Assembly (NCBI GenBank): GCA_963573315.1
Contig: OY752140.1
Coordinates: 1,178,001-1,242,000 of the forward strand
Length of the DNA stretch: 64,000 bases
Direction of reading: 5' to 3'
Source of the DNA: Entomortierella parvispora
Lineage: Eukaryota; Mortierellomycota; Mortierellomycetes; Mortierellales; Mortierellaceae
A program made the translations under genes and the position numbers. Positions 1 to 11,583 of the stretch are shown piece by piece; within the stretch, counting starts at the first letter, position 1; each line of letters opens with the position of its first letter. Below the pieces are notes generated by a model. The model was not told where the DNA came from, made no database searches, and saw only the letters and a program-made list of their open reading frames with translations.

Positions 1-992
1 ACAGACAGCTCATGGTGGCCTTTGGACGAAGTCTGGGGCGATCGATTCAGGAGTAAGGGTTCACGACCCTGAAAGTGGTCTTGACGATCCTGATCTTGAG
101 TCGAGCTATCCTCCACTAAGTCGTCCTTGTCCTGATTACGATCTGTTCTAATAGACGCGAGTGACAGTCTGGCTTTGAGCAAATGAGAGAGCTAGACGAA
201 ACGTTAATAACTAAAGATTGCCCTGGCCAACTTGACAACACCGAAACAAGAACTTACAGATTGCATCTTGGAGCCAGACGTCTGCGGGTACTTTTCCTCA
301 AGCTGTTCGTTCAACTCTCCTAGCTTTATTGATGTCTCTGGCGAGGGCGTTGCGGCCGTCAATGGGCGGTGAGGTAGATTCTGCGGACTCAATTGATCTA
401 CTGTGGGGTTTAAAGGCATGGCGCTCCTGGAAGTGTTGCTAGAATGTGGTTGTTCTTCAGGAAAGCTCTCGTGATCCAAGTCCCCCGTGCTGTGCCGTCT
501 TTGTTGCTTCTGGTTGGGATTTGAATGAGAAGACTGGAGCTGAGACGAGGACCCTGGGGCGAGAGATCTGTCGGCAGAGTGCCCGATCGACTGGTCTGTC
601 CTGTTCTCTCCTGGCACCTCCTCCTCCCCCTCCCTTGGAGAGGCAGTCAGCCGATCTTGTCCTGTTCGGTCAAACAGCGAGACTCCTTGGATTCCAACTC
701 CTGAAGAGAGCACTGCGAGAGCCATGGCGGCTGTTCCACGTGGATCGTCGCTCTGCCCTTCGCCGCTGTGATCTTCCTGTGCAGTCGTGAAAATCGGGGT
801 TATCGTAGGAGACCTGGCCAAAGGAGCTTTGTCGATGGTTTTGGCAAACACTAGAGCCACAGAGCTTCCTGGAGAATGTTCTGAGGCACAGTCCTGGCTT
901 TTCGCAAGTACACCACTGTGGCTGCGTTCGACCCTGCTTTCATCCTCAATACCCTCAGGCCGCTCGAGTGTAGGGAGGTCAAGATCAGCCAT
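1..992 (-). CDS. Unrecognised low-complexity protein, 3' end outside the window
   Basis: I do not recognise this gene. The first exon is 258-992: ATG at 992 and 245 codons, rich in Ser, Pro, Gln and acidic residues, without a visible fold. The stretch near GELNEQLEEKYPQ may be helical. A phase-0 intron is predicted at 192-257 (donor GTAAGT, branch TTAAC, acceptor TCTAG). The next exon, 191-1, stays open to the window edge and is again charged and Ser/Gln-rich (for example SHLLKARLSLASIRTDRNQ). The composition suits a regulatory or scaffold protein, but nothing assigns a role. Reading straight through the intron gives only 17 more codons before a stop, which favours splicing. The C-terminus is not in the window. 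Confidence 0.55.
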
Positions 993-1803
993 TAGACCAA
1001 ATCTTTGGTCTCTTTGGTTTTCGTGATGCTTTTCCTAGAAGCGCACCCTTTTTTTTCTTTTGGGAAGAGAATGTGTGCGTATGGACGTTTGATTCTTTGT
1101 GGTATTTTTCTTTGTGAAGGTGCCTTTTGCCGGTCGACAATGCTGGGAAAGATAAGCTTATAGAAATCAACCAAGACCCCGGGAAATAGCCCACTTTAGT
1201 TGCTGAAGGTTCTGGTTAGTGAGAGGCAAGAGCGACAACCAGAGGTTTCTTGCAATGCAACAAGAGGAAATCCACGGTCGTACGACGGAAGAGTCGGAGC
1301 GTGGTAGTGAACGAGTATATGAAATAAATAAACGTGGAAGTGCAACAAAGTCGTTGAGGGTGGAATGGAATGAGTTTGAGATGAATGAAATGGGATGAAT
1401 GAATGAACAAATGAACAAATGAACAATAAATGAGCAAGAACAAATGCCGAAGTTAATGAGAAGCAGGGAAGAAAAAGAATGGTATAAAATAGTCGACTTC
1501 AGCAACTCGAATCGGCAGTGATCTCCAAGGTGGATATCAAACATCCGAAAACAAAGGAAGAAGTATGTACGGAAAGAAAGAAAAGAATGAACTCTTTCCG
1601 TGCGGTTGGAGGAACGGACAAAACGATGTTGAGTGGTGAGTGTTGATGATATAACACAGTCAGGCGCAATTGAACCACAAGAACGAGAAGGGAGGGGAGG
1701 AGACAGGGGGCAGGATAATGCATAGGAAGAAAAAAAAAAGGCCGGACTGTGGGCATGCGGGCCAGGAGAGTAGCGGAGAAGGTGCAGTGGTAGTCGGCTG
1801 TTG

Positions 1804-1838
1804 GTTGGTGGTGGTGGTGGTGGTGGGTGGTGGTGGTG
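1804..1838. repeat. GGT trinucleotide run
   Basis: A nearly uninterrupted GGT/GTG run on the plus strand in the gene-poor left region. It encodes nothing I can support. It explains the artificial Val/Gly and His/Pro-rich open frames across it. Confidence 0.8.
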
Positions 1839-3808
1839 CAGGAGAGAAAGGAGACAGCTCGACAGCGTGGTGAGAGAAAGGAGGTTGCGGGGAGAAGGAG
1901 CAAAGGAGGGCAGGAGTGAAAGGGACGACGCGTGAAGGAGTCGTCGAACAGGGGGGTGGGCGGACACTAAGGCGCAAGGCCAATGCCAAAGGAGGCGAGT
2001 GGATAGATAGAAAATGAGGGGTGAACCAACGTTTTTTTTGCTTCTCGTCGTGTTTCTAAGTTTCTTTGTTGTTTTTTGTGATCAGATCCTCGCCAGGACA
2101 GGTTGGAATGAGCGAGGGAGCAAGGGACCAAATGACCTCTGCATTGGACAATGGGCGATGGGAACTAAAATGAGGGTCCCCGCCTGTCTTTGCTTAAAAG
2201 AGAGGGACAAAATCGAGATCAAAAAAGGAGAACCAAGGCCCGTTTAAAGGAGGAAATAAAGATGTGCGCATAGGCGGAGGAACCTACTTTAACACCAAGG
2301 ATAGAGGAAAAGCGCCTTAACTTTTTTCGGAGGGAAGCAGAAGGATGAATGAAACGATGAGAGGACGAATGAAGGAATGGGGGAATGGAGGAATGGAGGA
2401 ATAGGGATTGAGTGAATGAAATTGTACAACAAGCCAGACTAGCCTGTAGTTTTTGCCACCACTTCTTGGGTATCATGCACGACAAGGAGGGTACCCCGAT
2501 CTTTTGCATCTGCGTCCACAGCAAGGGTATGGATTGAAAAAAGGAGTCGGCCAACAATGGACGAACGACCAAGCGGCTCGCGTCTTGCACGCGTCCCTGC
2601 CATCGTTGTCGTGATGCTCTTCTCTATCATTGTCATCTGGCTCTCCCATCCTTACCATTCACCCTGATGTGGATATCTGTCTCGTCAAAGAAGAAACGCC
2701 ATCTCCTCTTGTCCTACAGCTCGTCCTTGGAGTCGCGTGGTCTGATTGGACAGAAGAGGACGCGCGTGGTCGCACCGCCCTGAAAATAAATTCGCGGAGG
2801 TCCGGGAACGCGCCAGAGACGCGTCTTTGTTTTCAACCAAGAACCATGGTGGATGGAGGTCCTTTAGCGGACAGACTACCATAAAAAGTCTCCTAGTGAT
2901 TGGGCGCGGCCAATGTGCGGCAGCGAACTGAAAGAGAGGTAATGTAACAACGAAATCCAGAGTCAGCGACAGATCCTCCAACGTCATGTCATCCCCGACA
3001 TGGACCCTACGTTTGTCCTGGTAATCCGTTCCAGTATGTCCAAGAGCAACGGCAACCATTCCATGCTGTTGTTGTTCGTGAGGTGCATTCTTCAAACTCA
3101 AGCGTACGTCGATAGACACAGTTTCTTGTCGCTGATTGGCACAACGAATGCATGAATGAAATTGAGTGGCGTTTGTTTGTGTCGTAAGCAAGCCTCAAAC
3201 GAAACGAAATAGACGTCTTCCGGGCCAGGCCCTTGCTTCGTTGAAAAGAAGAGAAAGGGGTTGGGGGAAAGGCAGGGGGCAATCAACGAGAGAGTGAAAG
3301 AGGATGAGAGAGGGTTCTCTTTTCAACCCTTCCTTGAGACCACTTTTTCTTTTTTTTATTTTGTGAGGGGTCGATTGCCAGCCATCGCATTCTTACCCTC
3401 TGTCTTTATTGCAGGACCTCTTCAGACCCCACGCGCTCTACCATCTGCCGTGGCGCAATCTTTCAATTGAGGGTATACAAACCAGTAGAATGTGTGCTTG
3501 CCGACCAGGCCAACCAGATCTCCACCATCTTTTAATGCCTGTCTAGAAATGTCAATGGACAAGTACACACGAAAGAAGGCCCTGTGATTCAACTCTTGCC
3601 TTCAGACAAGAAGCACAGTCAGACGTACATGACAGATGGTGCTTTTTTATCAGTGCATGTAAACTGGACGAATCAGACCAACTTTCAGTTTTTGAAAAGT
3701 CGACGTCTGCAGATCGATCTTGGCGGCGTGGTGACATACAAAGGAACAGTCCTGGGTGCATGTCCTCTGTGTGACGGACAAGTGGGAAGGAGATTCAACG
3801 TTGCTCTC

Positions 3809-3833
3809 AAAAAAAAAAAAAAAAAAAAAAAAA
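3809..3833. repeat. Poly-A tract of 25 bases
   Basis: A pure A run on the plus strand after about 200 bp of non-repetitive sequence. It could be the tail of an old retroposed copy, but I saw no target-site duplication and cannot name a source. Many introns in this window carry similar T or A tracts, so this is more likely ordinary homopolymer expansion. Confidence 0.6.
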
Positions 3834-4398
3834 GGTGCGTGACACCTCTGCACCGTACCTTGTTGCGTCCTTTTGAGTCACCAAAGACCCGAGAAATGCT
3901 ATAAGGACCCAAGAAATTTTTGTTTTCCCGCGTGCCCGCCACTCCCACACTCCTTTCTTGCTTTGACTCCCAGGCGAAGAAAGCTCTTTCCCGTCATGAA
4001 GTCATTGTTTGTCTTTGATTTCAAGGGCCCTGAACTCTCTGTAGCTGTGCCTGAGAAAATGAGTGGGACAACACGCGTGGAGAGCGCGCCTGTGACACGG
4101 CAATTATGCAAAAACGACGGGACACAGTTCCCAGACCCATCTCTGTTTGCTCCTGCGATACAAAGCGAAGGGAAGGAGTATCGTCGCATGCACATGCCAA
4201 CAATGTTCAAGCTCATTGAAAAGCTGGAGACTTTTCTTTGCCCTGTTACTCTTCTCTTTCTTTCACTTCCTCATCCCCTTTTCGTGTTATTCATTTCCCC
4301 TTAGCTTTTCCCTGCACTAATATCATCCAACACCACTAATATCATACAATACCTCCAATACCATAATAACACACCACTCGTGTGCTAGTACAAGACAC

Positions 4399-4468
4399 TC
4401 AACCATTCCAGACGACATACCCAACACCTCAACCATTCCAGACGACACACCCAACACCTCAACCATGC
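4399..4468. repeat. 30-bp minisatellite that supplies the next gene's start codon
   Basis: A unit beginning CTCAACCATTCCAGACGACA recurs with a 30-bp period at 4399, 4429 and 4459. Copies one and two are almost identical. The third is cut short and reads CTCAACCATGCCA. The change of ATT to ATG in this copy creates the predicted start codon of the downstream gene at 4465. Confidence 0.85.
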
Positions 4469-6536
4469 CATCACACAAGAACAAGGCGGTTGCACCAGCA
4501 CGGCTCGCAGCCCAAGATATTTTTCCGTCCCATCCAAGATCAGCCTCTACACCCTCCACGGAATCGAAGTCAAAAGTCGAAGGAAACTCTACCCCTCCCA
4601 AAAACTATACGGCTTTTCTTGCTGATCTCGTAAGGGCGTTCAACTCCATCTCTGATTCTTCTTCATCCTCTGGATCAAAAGATACCGCTGGGCCTCCTCA
4701 TCCAACATGGACACCTCCTGTGCTCGCCACTTCGATCGAAGGAGTTGACCATGAGATTAGTGTCGATGGTCGTCAGAAATCCAAACTTGTAAAGGCTCTT
4801 CAAAGGGCGAATCCAGAACAAGTCAATGAGGTGATCAAGCTGTTGAAAGCCATGCCAGATCCCACCAAAATACCTTCCGCGCAGACGTCGCAGTCATCAC
4901 CAATCGCAGAAGTTCGCCCCCCTGTCCCACCCAAGCCGAAGGCCGTTTCTGACATGGCCACTGTCCCCAAGAATCAATTGATGAAATGGGGAACTCTGAG
5001 GGCTTCCAAAAAAGTGATCCACAGTCGAGATTCGAGCCAGAATCTCAACACGGACTGCAAGAAACAGAAGCACAGCCAGGACGACTCTGCTGTCGAGGAG
5101 TTGGAAGATTGGGACAAAATTGATAAGCCATGGTGGACCTCCTGGGAAGCACAAAAGAGTAACGACCAAGCCACAGGGGTCCCGCAAGGCACTGCAATTG
5201 AGGTATTAGAGGCACCATCTACATCTCCACCATCACCCGCGCCTGTATCCTGGTGGTGGCCCTCTCCATCAAAGCCACCCGCCGAGCCACCACAGGCAGA
5301 GGAAGCTCTGCCCCCAAAGCCGCCTGTGAAGGACACCACGACTATGAAGCTGAGCAAATACAAATCGGCCCCGGACTTGAAGAGGGCTGCATCATCAGGA
5401 TTTACTCTATCTTCACTCTTTGCCAAATCCTCGTCGGATACACTTGCGACCGATACAGTCCAACCTCTCAACAACTCGGACTCAAAGAAGAAGCCTCGTC
5501 AAGACAAGGACCGCCCGAGCACAGGGAACAGTTTATCCACCGGAGAACAAATCGCCCGTGCGGCCGCTTCAATGCTCGCTGCGGCTGCCGTCTCCAAGCC
5601 GAAGAACTGCTCAACTGCGAAGGTGGACGCTGCTAAGGTTACAAAGGGCTCCAAAACGCTAGAGAAAGAAAACAAATTGCCAGTGAAGGATATCCAATTG
5701 ACAGAGAAGGATATTGCCCGCGAATCGGCGACCAAGACCATCCGAACGACAACTCTGAAAAGTTTCCTCCAGACTCAAAGGACGCCTTTTGTGAAGTCAA
5801 AGGAAGTCCCTGACACCTCAACGAAACAAAGGAACAAAAAGACGCCACCGGTCCCACCCAAAGAACCAACAACACTGCAACCAGTAACGGTCCCACCGAC
5901 CGAGCTCCCGAACAAGAAGTCTTCTTCTGTTGATGCAAAAAAGCCAGTCTTGAGTCTTGAAGCCTCCCACGTTCCTCCTCCTCCGCCATCCCTTATCGTC
6001 AGGTCGATCCACGCGCTTACCACCGGCATCATGTCTAATTTCGCAGTGCTGCAACAATGCCCCCCGTCCCATATGATCAGTGCCTACACGTTCTGGTGGG
6101 GTTATGAGATCTATATTCCTCACGAGGCTATGAACGCCATGGAAAGAGTGTCCAACGCGAGCGTCATGTTTCTTAACCTGCTCACTGGGGCATTAATTGC
6201 CATTCCAGGACTTGGCTGCCTAGTACCAATCTCAAAGATCATCGCCTCTTGGGTTGGCTATCAATGGCAGGCAATCAAATCACAGGACGTTGGAAAAGGA
6301 GTTGTGGTTTCAGCTACATGGTAAGAGTCGCAGCCTCTCTTCTTGTTGTTTGAAACAATTGCATGAGGAATGATTCTGATTTTACCCTGTTCTTCCACTA
6401 TCCATGCAGGGTTCTTCCGGTTGCACTGGCATCGCGGTCCTGGGATCTCTCTGATTCAGTAGAAAAATCTTTGCCGTTGTCACCTCTTTCCATGAACAAT
6501 GTCATGCACTCCAGGCTCCCACTCATGACCTTCTAA
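4465..6536 (+). CDS. Proline-rich protein of unknown function with C-terminal hydrophobic segment
   Basis: No family recognised. Two exons, 4465-6320 and 6410-6536, give about 660 residues. The intron at 6321-6409 (GTAAGA...GCAG) is supported because reading through stops at once, while splicing adds a 43-codon tail ending in RLPLMTF. Residues 1-510 are disordered, Ser/Lys/Pro-rich, and carry polyproline motifs typical of SH3 or WW ligands (VRPPVPPKPKA, TPPVPPKEPT, VPPPPPS). Residues near 540-610 are different: ordered and hydrophobic, with Trp/Tyr and a stretch ASVMFLNLLTGALIAIPGLG that could enter or lie on a membrane. The overall form suggests an adaptor attached to membrane by its C-terminal part, which is inference. 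The start ATG lies in the last copy of a minisatellite. The 3' end of this gene (intron plus last exon) was copied by the tandem duplication downstream. Confidence 0.7.
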
Positions 6537-7017
6537 TCCCTCAGAGATATAATATAATCCTCTGTGCCTGACCACGATAGCAAACAAAAAAAAAAAAGTC
6601 GGCTTGTTTCGGGACATGACCCATGAGAATAAAGTGAGTTACTGTGTCTATAAAAGCATCTGTGGGAACGAAAGACGTTCAGAGTCGTGAGTAATCAACG
6701 GTTGGGGTCATGGCGCGTCTATAGGGAGGTAGTGACGAGAGGTGTCGAGATCATATCGCTCTAATTGATCCATGTCTGCTTCAGTAGAACACCACTTCAG
6801 CCTCTCCTGCCATCCTGTTGAACTTACTGCAGGCATGTCTGAGTTCGACGGCGGTGCTGGATGATGAGGTCTGCAGGTCTGCACTTCTGCAAAGGTCTCT
6901 TAAAGAGCGATCGGCCGAGGGGGACCCGTTGTTTTTATGTTTTTTGTTCTTATCACTCTTCTCTCTCTTCTCTAAACCACCTCAGATCTTCAAATTGGAT
7001 TCCTGCACTTTTTCCCC

Positions 7018-8881
7018 ATGGACAACAATTATACCCCGGCAACCCCGCCTTTCAAAGGGGGAGGAAATCTCTCGCCAACACCGATCGACGTTGAAAAACT
7101 TGCTGGAGCATCTGCGTGCACTCTGGTTAATGAGGGTGATCAGGACTCATATCAAGCGTACGACCTTCGAGAAATTGGCGATAGAGAGGAAGGCAACCCT
7201 CCGGCGACCGATCCCCCCACAGCAAACAGGCGCATCCGCTGGGCTATCCTGGCATCAGCCTGCCTGGTGATGTTTGGAAACTACTACGCGTTCGATAACC
7301 CTGCAGCCTTGAACAAACCCTTACAAGATTACATGCTTCAGACAGACGACCAGTACGCCTACTTTCTGAACCTGCTATATACGACGTATTCGATTCCAAA
7401 CGTGATCCTTCCCTGGATTGGAGGGTACGCGGCAGACAGGTTCGGTCTCCGAAAGATGCTTCTCATTCTATCGGCCACTGTGGTTTTGGGCCAGGCCGTC
7501 GTGTGCTTGGGACTCGAACATCGAAACGTGGCGGTGATCATCGTTGGCAGAGTGTTGTTTGGTGCAGCCGAAACCCTGTCTGTAGCCCAATCGGCCATTA
7601 CGGTCAACTACTTTCGAGGCAAGGAGTTGGCCATGGCTTTGGGCGTCAACCTCTGCGTCAGTCGCCTGGGCTCTGTTTTGAACGACGTCCTCAGCGTCTA
7701 TATCTGGTCCAAGTCCTCGGTCCCCACGGCGTTCTGGGGTGGCTTTGTGAGTTGTGTGCTGTCTCTCCTTTGTGCGTGTATGCTTGTTTGGCTGGACCTA
7801 CGCTATAGTGTTGCCAAAACAAGCCCACCGCCATTGGAACACTCACGCCCTACCAGCTGTCTTATCGATGCCCGTTTGACCTTTGAGGGTGCAGAAGTCC
7901 ACATTGCTCAAACAGATAAAAAGTCGTCCGAATCGCAAAAACACTCGCCTTCGAGTATGGACGAGGCCGATAAAAGAAATTCCACGCATGTTTCTGGACC
8001 TCACGATTTCTTGCAACAATCGCCCACAAGCACAGCTCATTCCGTGTTCAAGCACGTCTTTGATTACTCGTTGAGTTTCTGGCTTCTATTCTTCATGGCG
8101 CTTCTGCTGGTGGGTGTCATAGTCCCATTCAATAGTATTCACGCAGGATTTCTCCAGACGCGCTGGTATCATGGTGATCCTGAAAAAGGTAACTGTTTGT
8201 AGCCAACATTCTTGTTATCACAAAGAGTATTCGGTTCCTTGGTCTGAAGAAACACTCATCTAAAACTTCTGTTCATCTTTTCGACATGTTCAGCGGCCCA
8301 GATCATGACGGTCCCTGATCTTCTCTCTGCCGTCTTGATTCTGCCCGTGGGCTATTTTGTGGATCATTATGGTCATAAAACCTGGCTGTTTATGTTCTGC
8401 GGAGTCATCATTGGGTCCTCCCACTTGATTCTGGGTCTCTCCAATATCCCAACTCCCGTGCCGTGTCTGGTCGCCCTTGGTATCTCATCCGCCATCGGCG
8501 CCATCTTTTCGAGCGCCGTCCCGATCTTGGTCAGGAGTGATCAAATGGCCACCGCCTAGTAAGTGCCCTGAAGATTTGCCTAGCCTCTTTCTCTCCTGAC
8601 CCTCTACTAATCATGTCTGCCTCCCCTTGTCTCCTTTTTTTTTTTTTTTTTTTTTTTCGAAATCTGAAAGTGGCATGCTTGCATCAGCGATTAATCTAGC
8701 CTTTGTTATCTTTCCCTTGATCGTGGCCAAACTGATGACCATTGACCCAAACTACACCTTTGTCGAGATTTTTTTCTCTTGCTGTGGATTCCTCGGTTTG
8801 GCATTGGCAATCTGGCTCAAGGTGCTCGATAAGGGAGGCGATTTGGATAGAAGGGAGATAGACAACGTATACACCGACTGA
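7018..8881 (+). CDS. MFSD1: MFSD1-like major facilitator transporter, copy A
   Basis: Three exons (7018-8188, 8294-8558, 8671-8881) give 548 residues. Similarity to animal MFSD1 is clear: the FGNYYAFDNPAALNKPLQ block at the first membrane helix, IGGYAADRFGLRK (MFS motif A between helices 2 and 3), GAAETLSVAQSAITVNYFRGKELA in helices 4-5, and TVPDLLSAVLILPVGYFVDHYG in the second half. Animal MFSD1 is a lysosomal dipeptide exporter that works with an accessory glycoprotein. A vacuolar or lysosomal role here is inferred from the family. About 12 helices are present, with a long Ser-rich central loop (residues about 275-350). Splice phases are 1 and 2. The second intron has a long T tract and an acceptor (CTGAAAG) set back from it. 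The gene is about 90% identical to copy B. Confidence 0.88.
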
Positions 8882-8932
8882 TTTGATATGAAAGCTATGA
8901 AAATCATAGATCGATATAGGGAGGGAGGGTAT

Positions 8933-8980
8933 TTATTTGAGTAATGAAATGTCGTACTGAACCCGTTCTATACTCTTCAG
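8933..8980 (-). pseudogene. Relic of the HAUS4 3' end at the duplication junction
   Basis: These 48 bp repeat the last 16 codons including the stop (SIERVQYDISLLK and stop) of the HAUS4 gene at 11,584. They break abruptly at 8980, where the copy of the upstream gene's intron starts. The fragment cannot be expressed as HAUS4. It may serve as 3' flank for copy A of the transporter, as the intact gene end does for copy B. Confidence 0.88.
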
Positions 8981-9183
8981 TGGTAAGAGTCACATCCTCT
9001 CTTCTTGTTGTTCGAAACAATTGCATGAGAAATGAAATGATTCTGATTTTACCTTGTTCTTTCACTCCCCATGCAGGGTTCTTCCGGTTGCATCTCTCTG
9101 ATTCAGTAGAAAAATCTTTGCCGTTGTCACCTCTTTCCATGAACAATGTCATACACTCCAGGCTCCCACTCATGACCTTCTAA
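8981..9183 (+). pseudogene. Orphan copy of the last intron and exon of the 4465 gene
   Basis: Matches 6319-6536: donor TGGTAAGAGTC, acceptor CATGCAGGGTTCTTCCGG, and an exon ending in the same RLPLMTF codons and stop. Because the intron is included, the copy arose from DNA and not from mRNA. The exon copy lacks about 20 bp present in the parent. It has no upstream coding sequence and now lies in the promoter side of transporter copy B. Confidence 0.85.
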
Positions 9184-9608
9184 TCCCTGAGAGTTATAAT
9201 ATAATCCTCTGTGCCTGACCACGATAGCAAACAAAAAAAAAAAAAAAAGTCGGCTTGTTTCGGGACATGACCAGTCAGTTGCTGTGTCTATAAAAGCATC
9301 TGTGAGAACGAAAGACGTTCAGAGTCGTGAGTAATCAACGGTTGGGGTCATGGCGCGTCTATAGGGCGGTAGTGATGAGAGGTGTCGAGATCATATCGCT
9401 CTAATTGATCCATGTCTGCTTCAGTAGAACACCACTTCAGCCTCTTCTGCCATCCTGTTGAACTTACTGCCGGCATGTCTGAGTTCGACGGAGGTGCTGG
9501 ATGATGAGGTCTGCATGGGGAGGGCCGTTGTTTTTGTATTTGCTTGTTCTTATCACTCTTCTCTAAACCACCTCAGATCCTCAAATTGGATTCCTGCACA
9601 TTTCCCCC

Positions 9609-11477
9609 ATGGACCACAATTATACCCCGGCAACCCCGCCTTTCAAAGGGGGAGAAAGACTCACGCCAATACCAACCAACATTGAAGAACTTGCTGGAGC
9701 ATCTGCGTGCACTCTGGTTAATGAGGGTGATCAGGACTCATATCAAGCGTACGACCTTCGAGAAATTGGCGATAGAGAGGAAGGCAACCCTCCGGCGACC
9801 GATCCCCTCACAGCAAACAGGCGCATCCGCTGGGCTATCCTGGCATCAGCCTGCCTGGTGATGTTTGGAAACCACTACGCGTTCGATAACCCTTCAGCAT
9901 TGAACAAACCCTTACAAGACTACATGCTTCAGACAGACGACCAGTACGCCTACTTTCTGAACCTGCTATATACGTCGTACTCGATTCCAAACGTGATCCT
10001 TCCCTGGATTGGAGGGTACGCAGCCGACAGGTTCGGTCTTCGAAAAATGATCCTATTTCTATCGACCATTGAGGTTTTGGGTCAGGCCGTCGTGTGCTTG
10101 GGACTCGAAAATCGAAATGTGGCGGTGATCATCGTTGGCAGAGTGTTGTTTGGTGCAGCCGAAACCCTGTCTGTAGCCCAATCAGCCATTACAGTCAAGT
10201 ACTTTCGAGGCAAGGAGTTGGCCATGGCTTTGGGCGTCAACCTCTGCGTCGGTCGCCTGGGCACTGTCTTGAACGACGTCCTCAGCGTCTATATCTGGTC
10301 CAAGTTTTCGGTCCCCGCAGCGTTCTGGGGTGGCTTTGTGAGTTGTGTGCTGTCCCTCCTTTGTGCGTGCATGCTTATTTGGCTGGATCTACGCCATGGT
10401 GTTGCCAAAACAAGCCCACCGCCATTGGAACACTCACGCCCTACCAGCTGTACTATCGATGCCCGTGTGACCTTTGAGGGTGCAGAAGTCCACATTGCTC
10501 AAACAGATAAAAAGTCGTCCGAATCGCAAAGACACTCGCCTTCGAGTATTGAAGAGGCCGATAAAAGAAAATCGACGCACGTTGATGAACCGCACGATTT
10601 CTTGCAACAATCGCCCACAAGCACAGCTCATTCCGTGTTCAAGCACGTCTTTGATTACTCGTTGAGTTTCTGGCTTCTATTCTTCATGGCGCTTCTGCTG
10701 GTGGGTGTCACAGTTCTATTCAGCAGTATTCACGCAGGATTTCTCCAGACGCGCTGGTATCATGGTGATCCTGAAAAAGGTAACTATCTGTGGCTGGCAT
10801 TCTTTTAATCACAAGAGTATCTAGTTCCTTGGTCTGGAGAAACAATCGTCTAAATTCTACCCATCTTTTCGACACGTTCAGCGGCGCATATCGTGACGGT
10901 CCCTGATCTTCTCTCTGCCGTCTTGATTCTGCCCGTGGGCTATTTTGTGGATCATTATGGTCATAAAACCTGGCTATTCATGCTCTGCGGCATCATGATT
11001 GGGTCCTCCCACCTGATTCTGGGTCTCTCCAATATCCCAACTCCCGTGCCGTGTCTGGTCGCCCTTGGTATCTCATCCGCCATCGGCGTCATCTTTTCGA
11101 GCGCCGTCCCGATCTTGGTCAGGAGTGATCAAATGGCCACCGCTTAGTAAGTGCCTTCTTCCTCATTGAAGATTGCCTCAGCCTCTTTCTCTCCTGACCC
11201 TCTACTGATTATGTCTGCCTCCCCTTGTCTCCTTTTTTTTTTTTTTTTTTTTTCGAAATCTGAAAGTGGCATGCTTTCATCAGCGTACAATCTAGCCTTT
11301 GTTATCTTTCCCTTGATCGTGGCCAAACTGATGACCATTGACCCAAACTACACCTTTGCCGAGATTTTTTTCTCTTGCTGTGGATTCCTCGGTTTGGCAT
11401 TGGCAATCTGGCTCAAGGTGCTCGATAAGGGAGGCGATTTGGATAGAAGGGAGATAGACAACGTATACACCGACTGA
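9609..11477 (+). CDS. MFSD1: MFSD1-like major facilitator transporter, copy B
   Basis: Same structure as copy A: exons 9609-10779, 10882-11146 and 11267-11477, identical exon lengths, 548 residues. All diagnostic MFSD1 blocks are kept (IGGYAADRFGLRK, GAAETLSVAQSAITV, TVPDLLSAVLILP). Changes relative to copy A are many but conservative and leave no stop or frameshift, so both copies look functional. One possibly meaningful change lies in a membrane helix: LSTIEVLGQ here against LSATVVLGQ in copy A, placing an acidic residue in the bilayer. Others cluster in the cytosolic N-terminus and the central loop. The last 3' bases run head-on into HAUS4, about 100 bp away. Likely substrate as for copy A (peptides, by family), not shown by sequence. 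Confidence 0.88.
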
Positions 11478-11583
11478 TTTGATATGAAAGCTATGAAAAT
11501 CATAGATCGATATTATATATGAAAAAATGAGACTTATCCAAGACGTACTCATGTTCTCTGGCTGGGCAAGGGAGGGAGGGTAT

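Larger units (their letters stand above)
993..4464. other. Gene-poor 3.4 kb stretch with simple-sequence patches
   Basis: I see no convincing gene here. Open frames on both strands are low-complexity (purine-rich against pyrimidine-rich) and lack family similarity or a splice pattern. Visible items are short GAAT/AATG-type direct repeats near 1380-1440 and 2340-2405, a GGT run near 1804-1838, a 25-A tract at 3809-3833 and AATATCAT/ACACCACT repeats near 4318-4375. A reading frame at 3996-4304 (beginning MKSLFVFDFKGPELS) is the least bad candidate for a small gene but has no support beyond being open. Purine-strand asymmetry is strong from about 1,200 to 2,000. Confidence 0.5.
6319..8980. repeat. 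Tandem duplication, unit 1 (2,662 bp)
   Basis: Directly adjacent to a second copy at 8981-11631. Each unit starts with TGGTAAGAGTC, the donor of the upstream gene's last intron, and ends with ATACTCTTCAG, inside the 3' coding end of HAUS4. The unit therefore holds an upstream gene's final intron and exon, one whole MFSD1-like gene and the last 16 codons of HAUS4. Differences include extra bases near 6,870-6,960 in unit 1 and about 60 bp present only in unit 2 near 11,512-11,572. Confidence 0.9.

Noticed and set aside
1167-1967. Open frame of 266 codons on the minus strand
   Set aside because: Composition is dominated by CT-rich simple sequence (His, Pro, Ser, Phe, Leu), there is no family match, and several overlapping frames are equally open.
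3376-3480. Minus-strand string resembling a tRNA A box (GGCAGATGGTAGAGCGCG) with a possible acceptor stem
   Set aside because: No T-arm or anticodon arm can be drawn and the B box is missing. I judged the A-box match to be chance or a very old relic.
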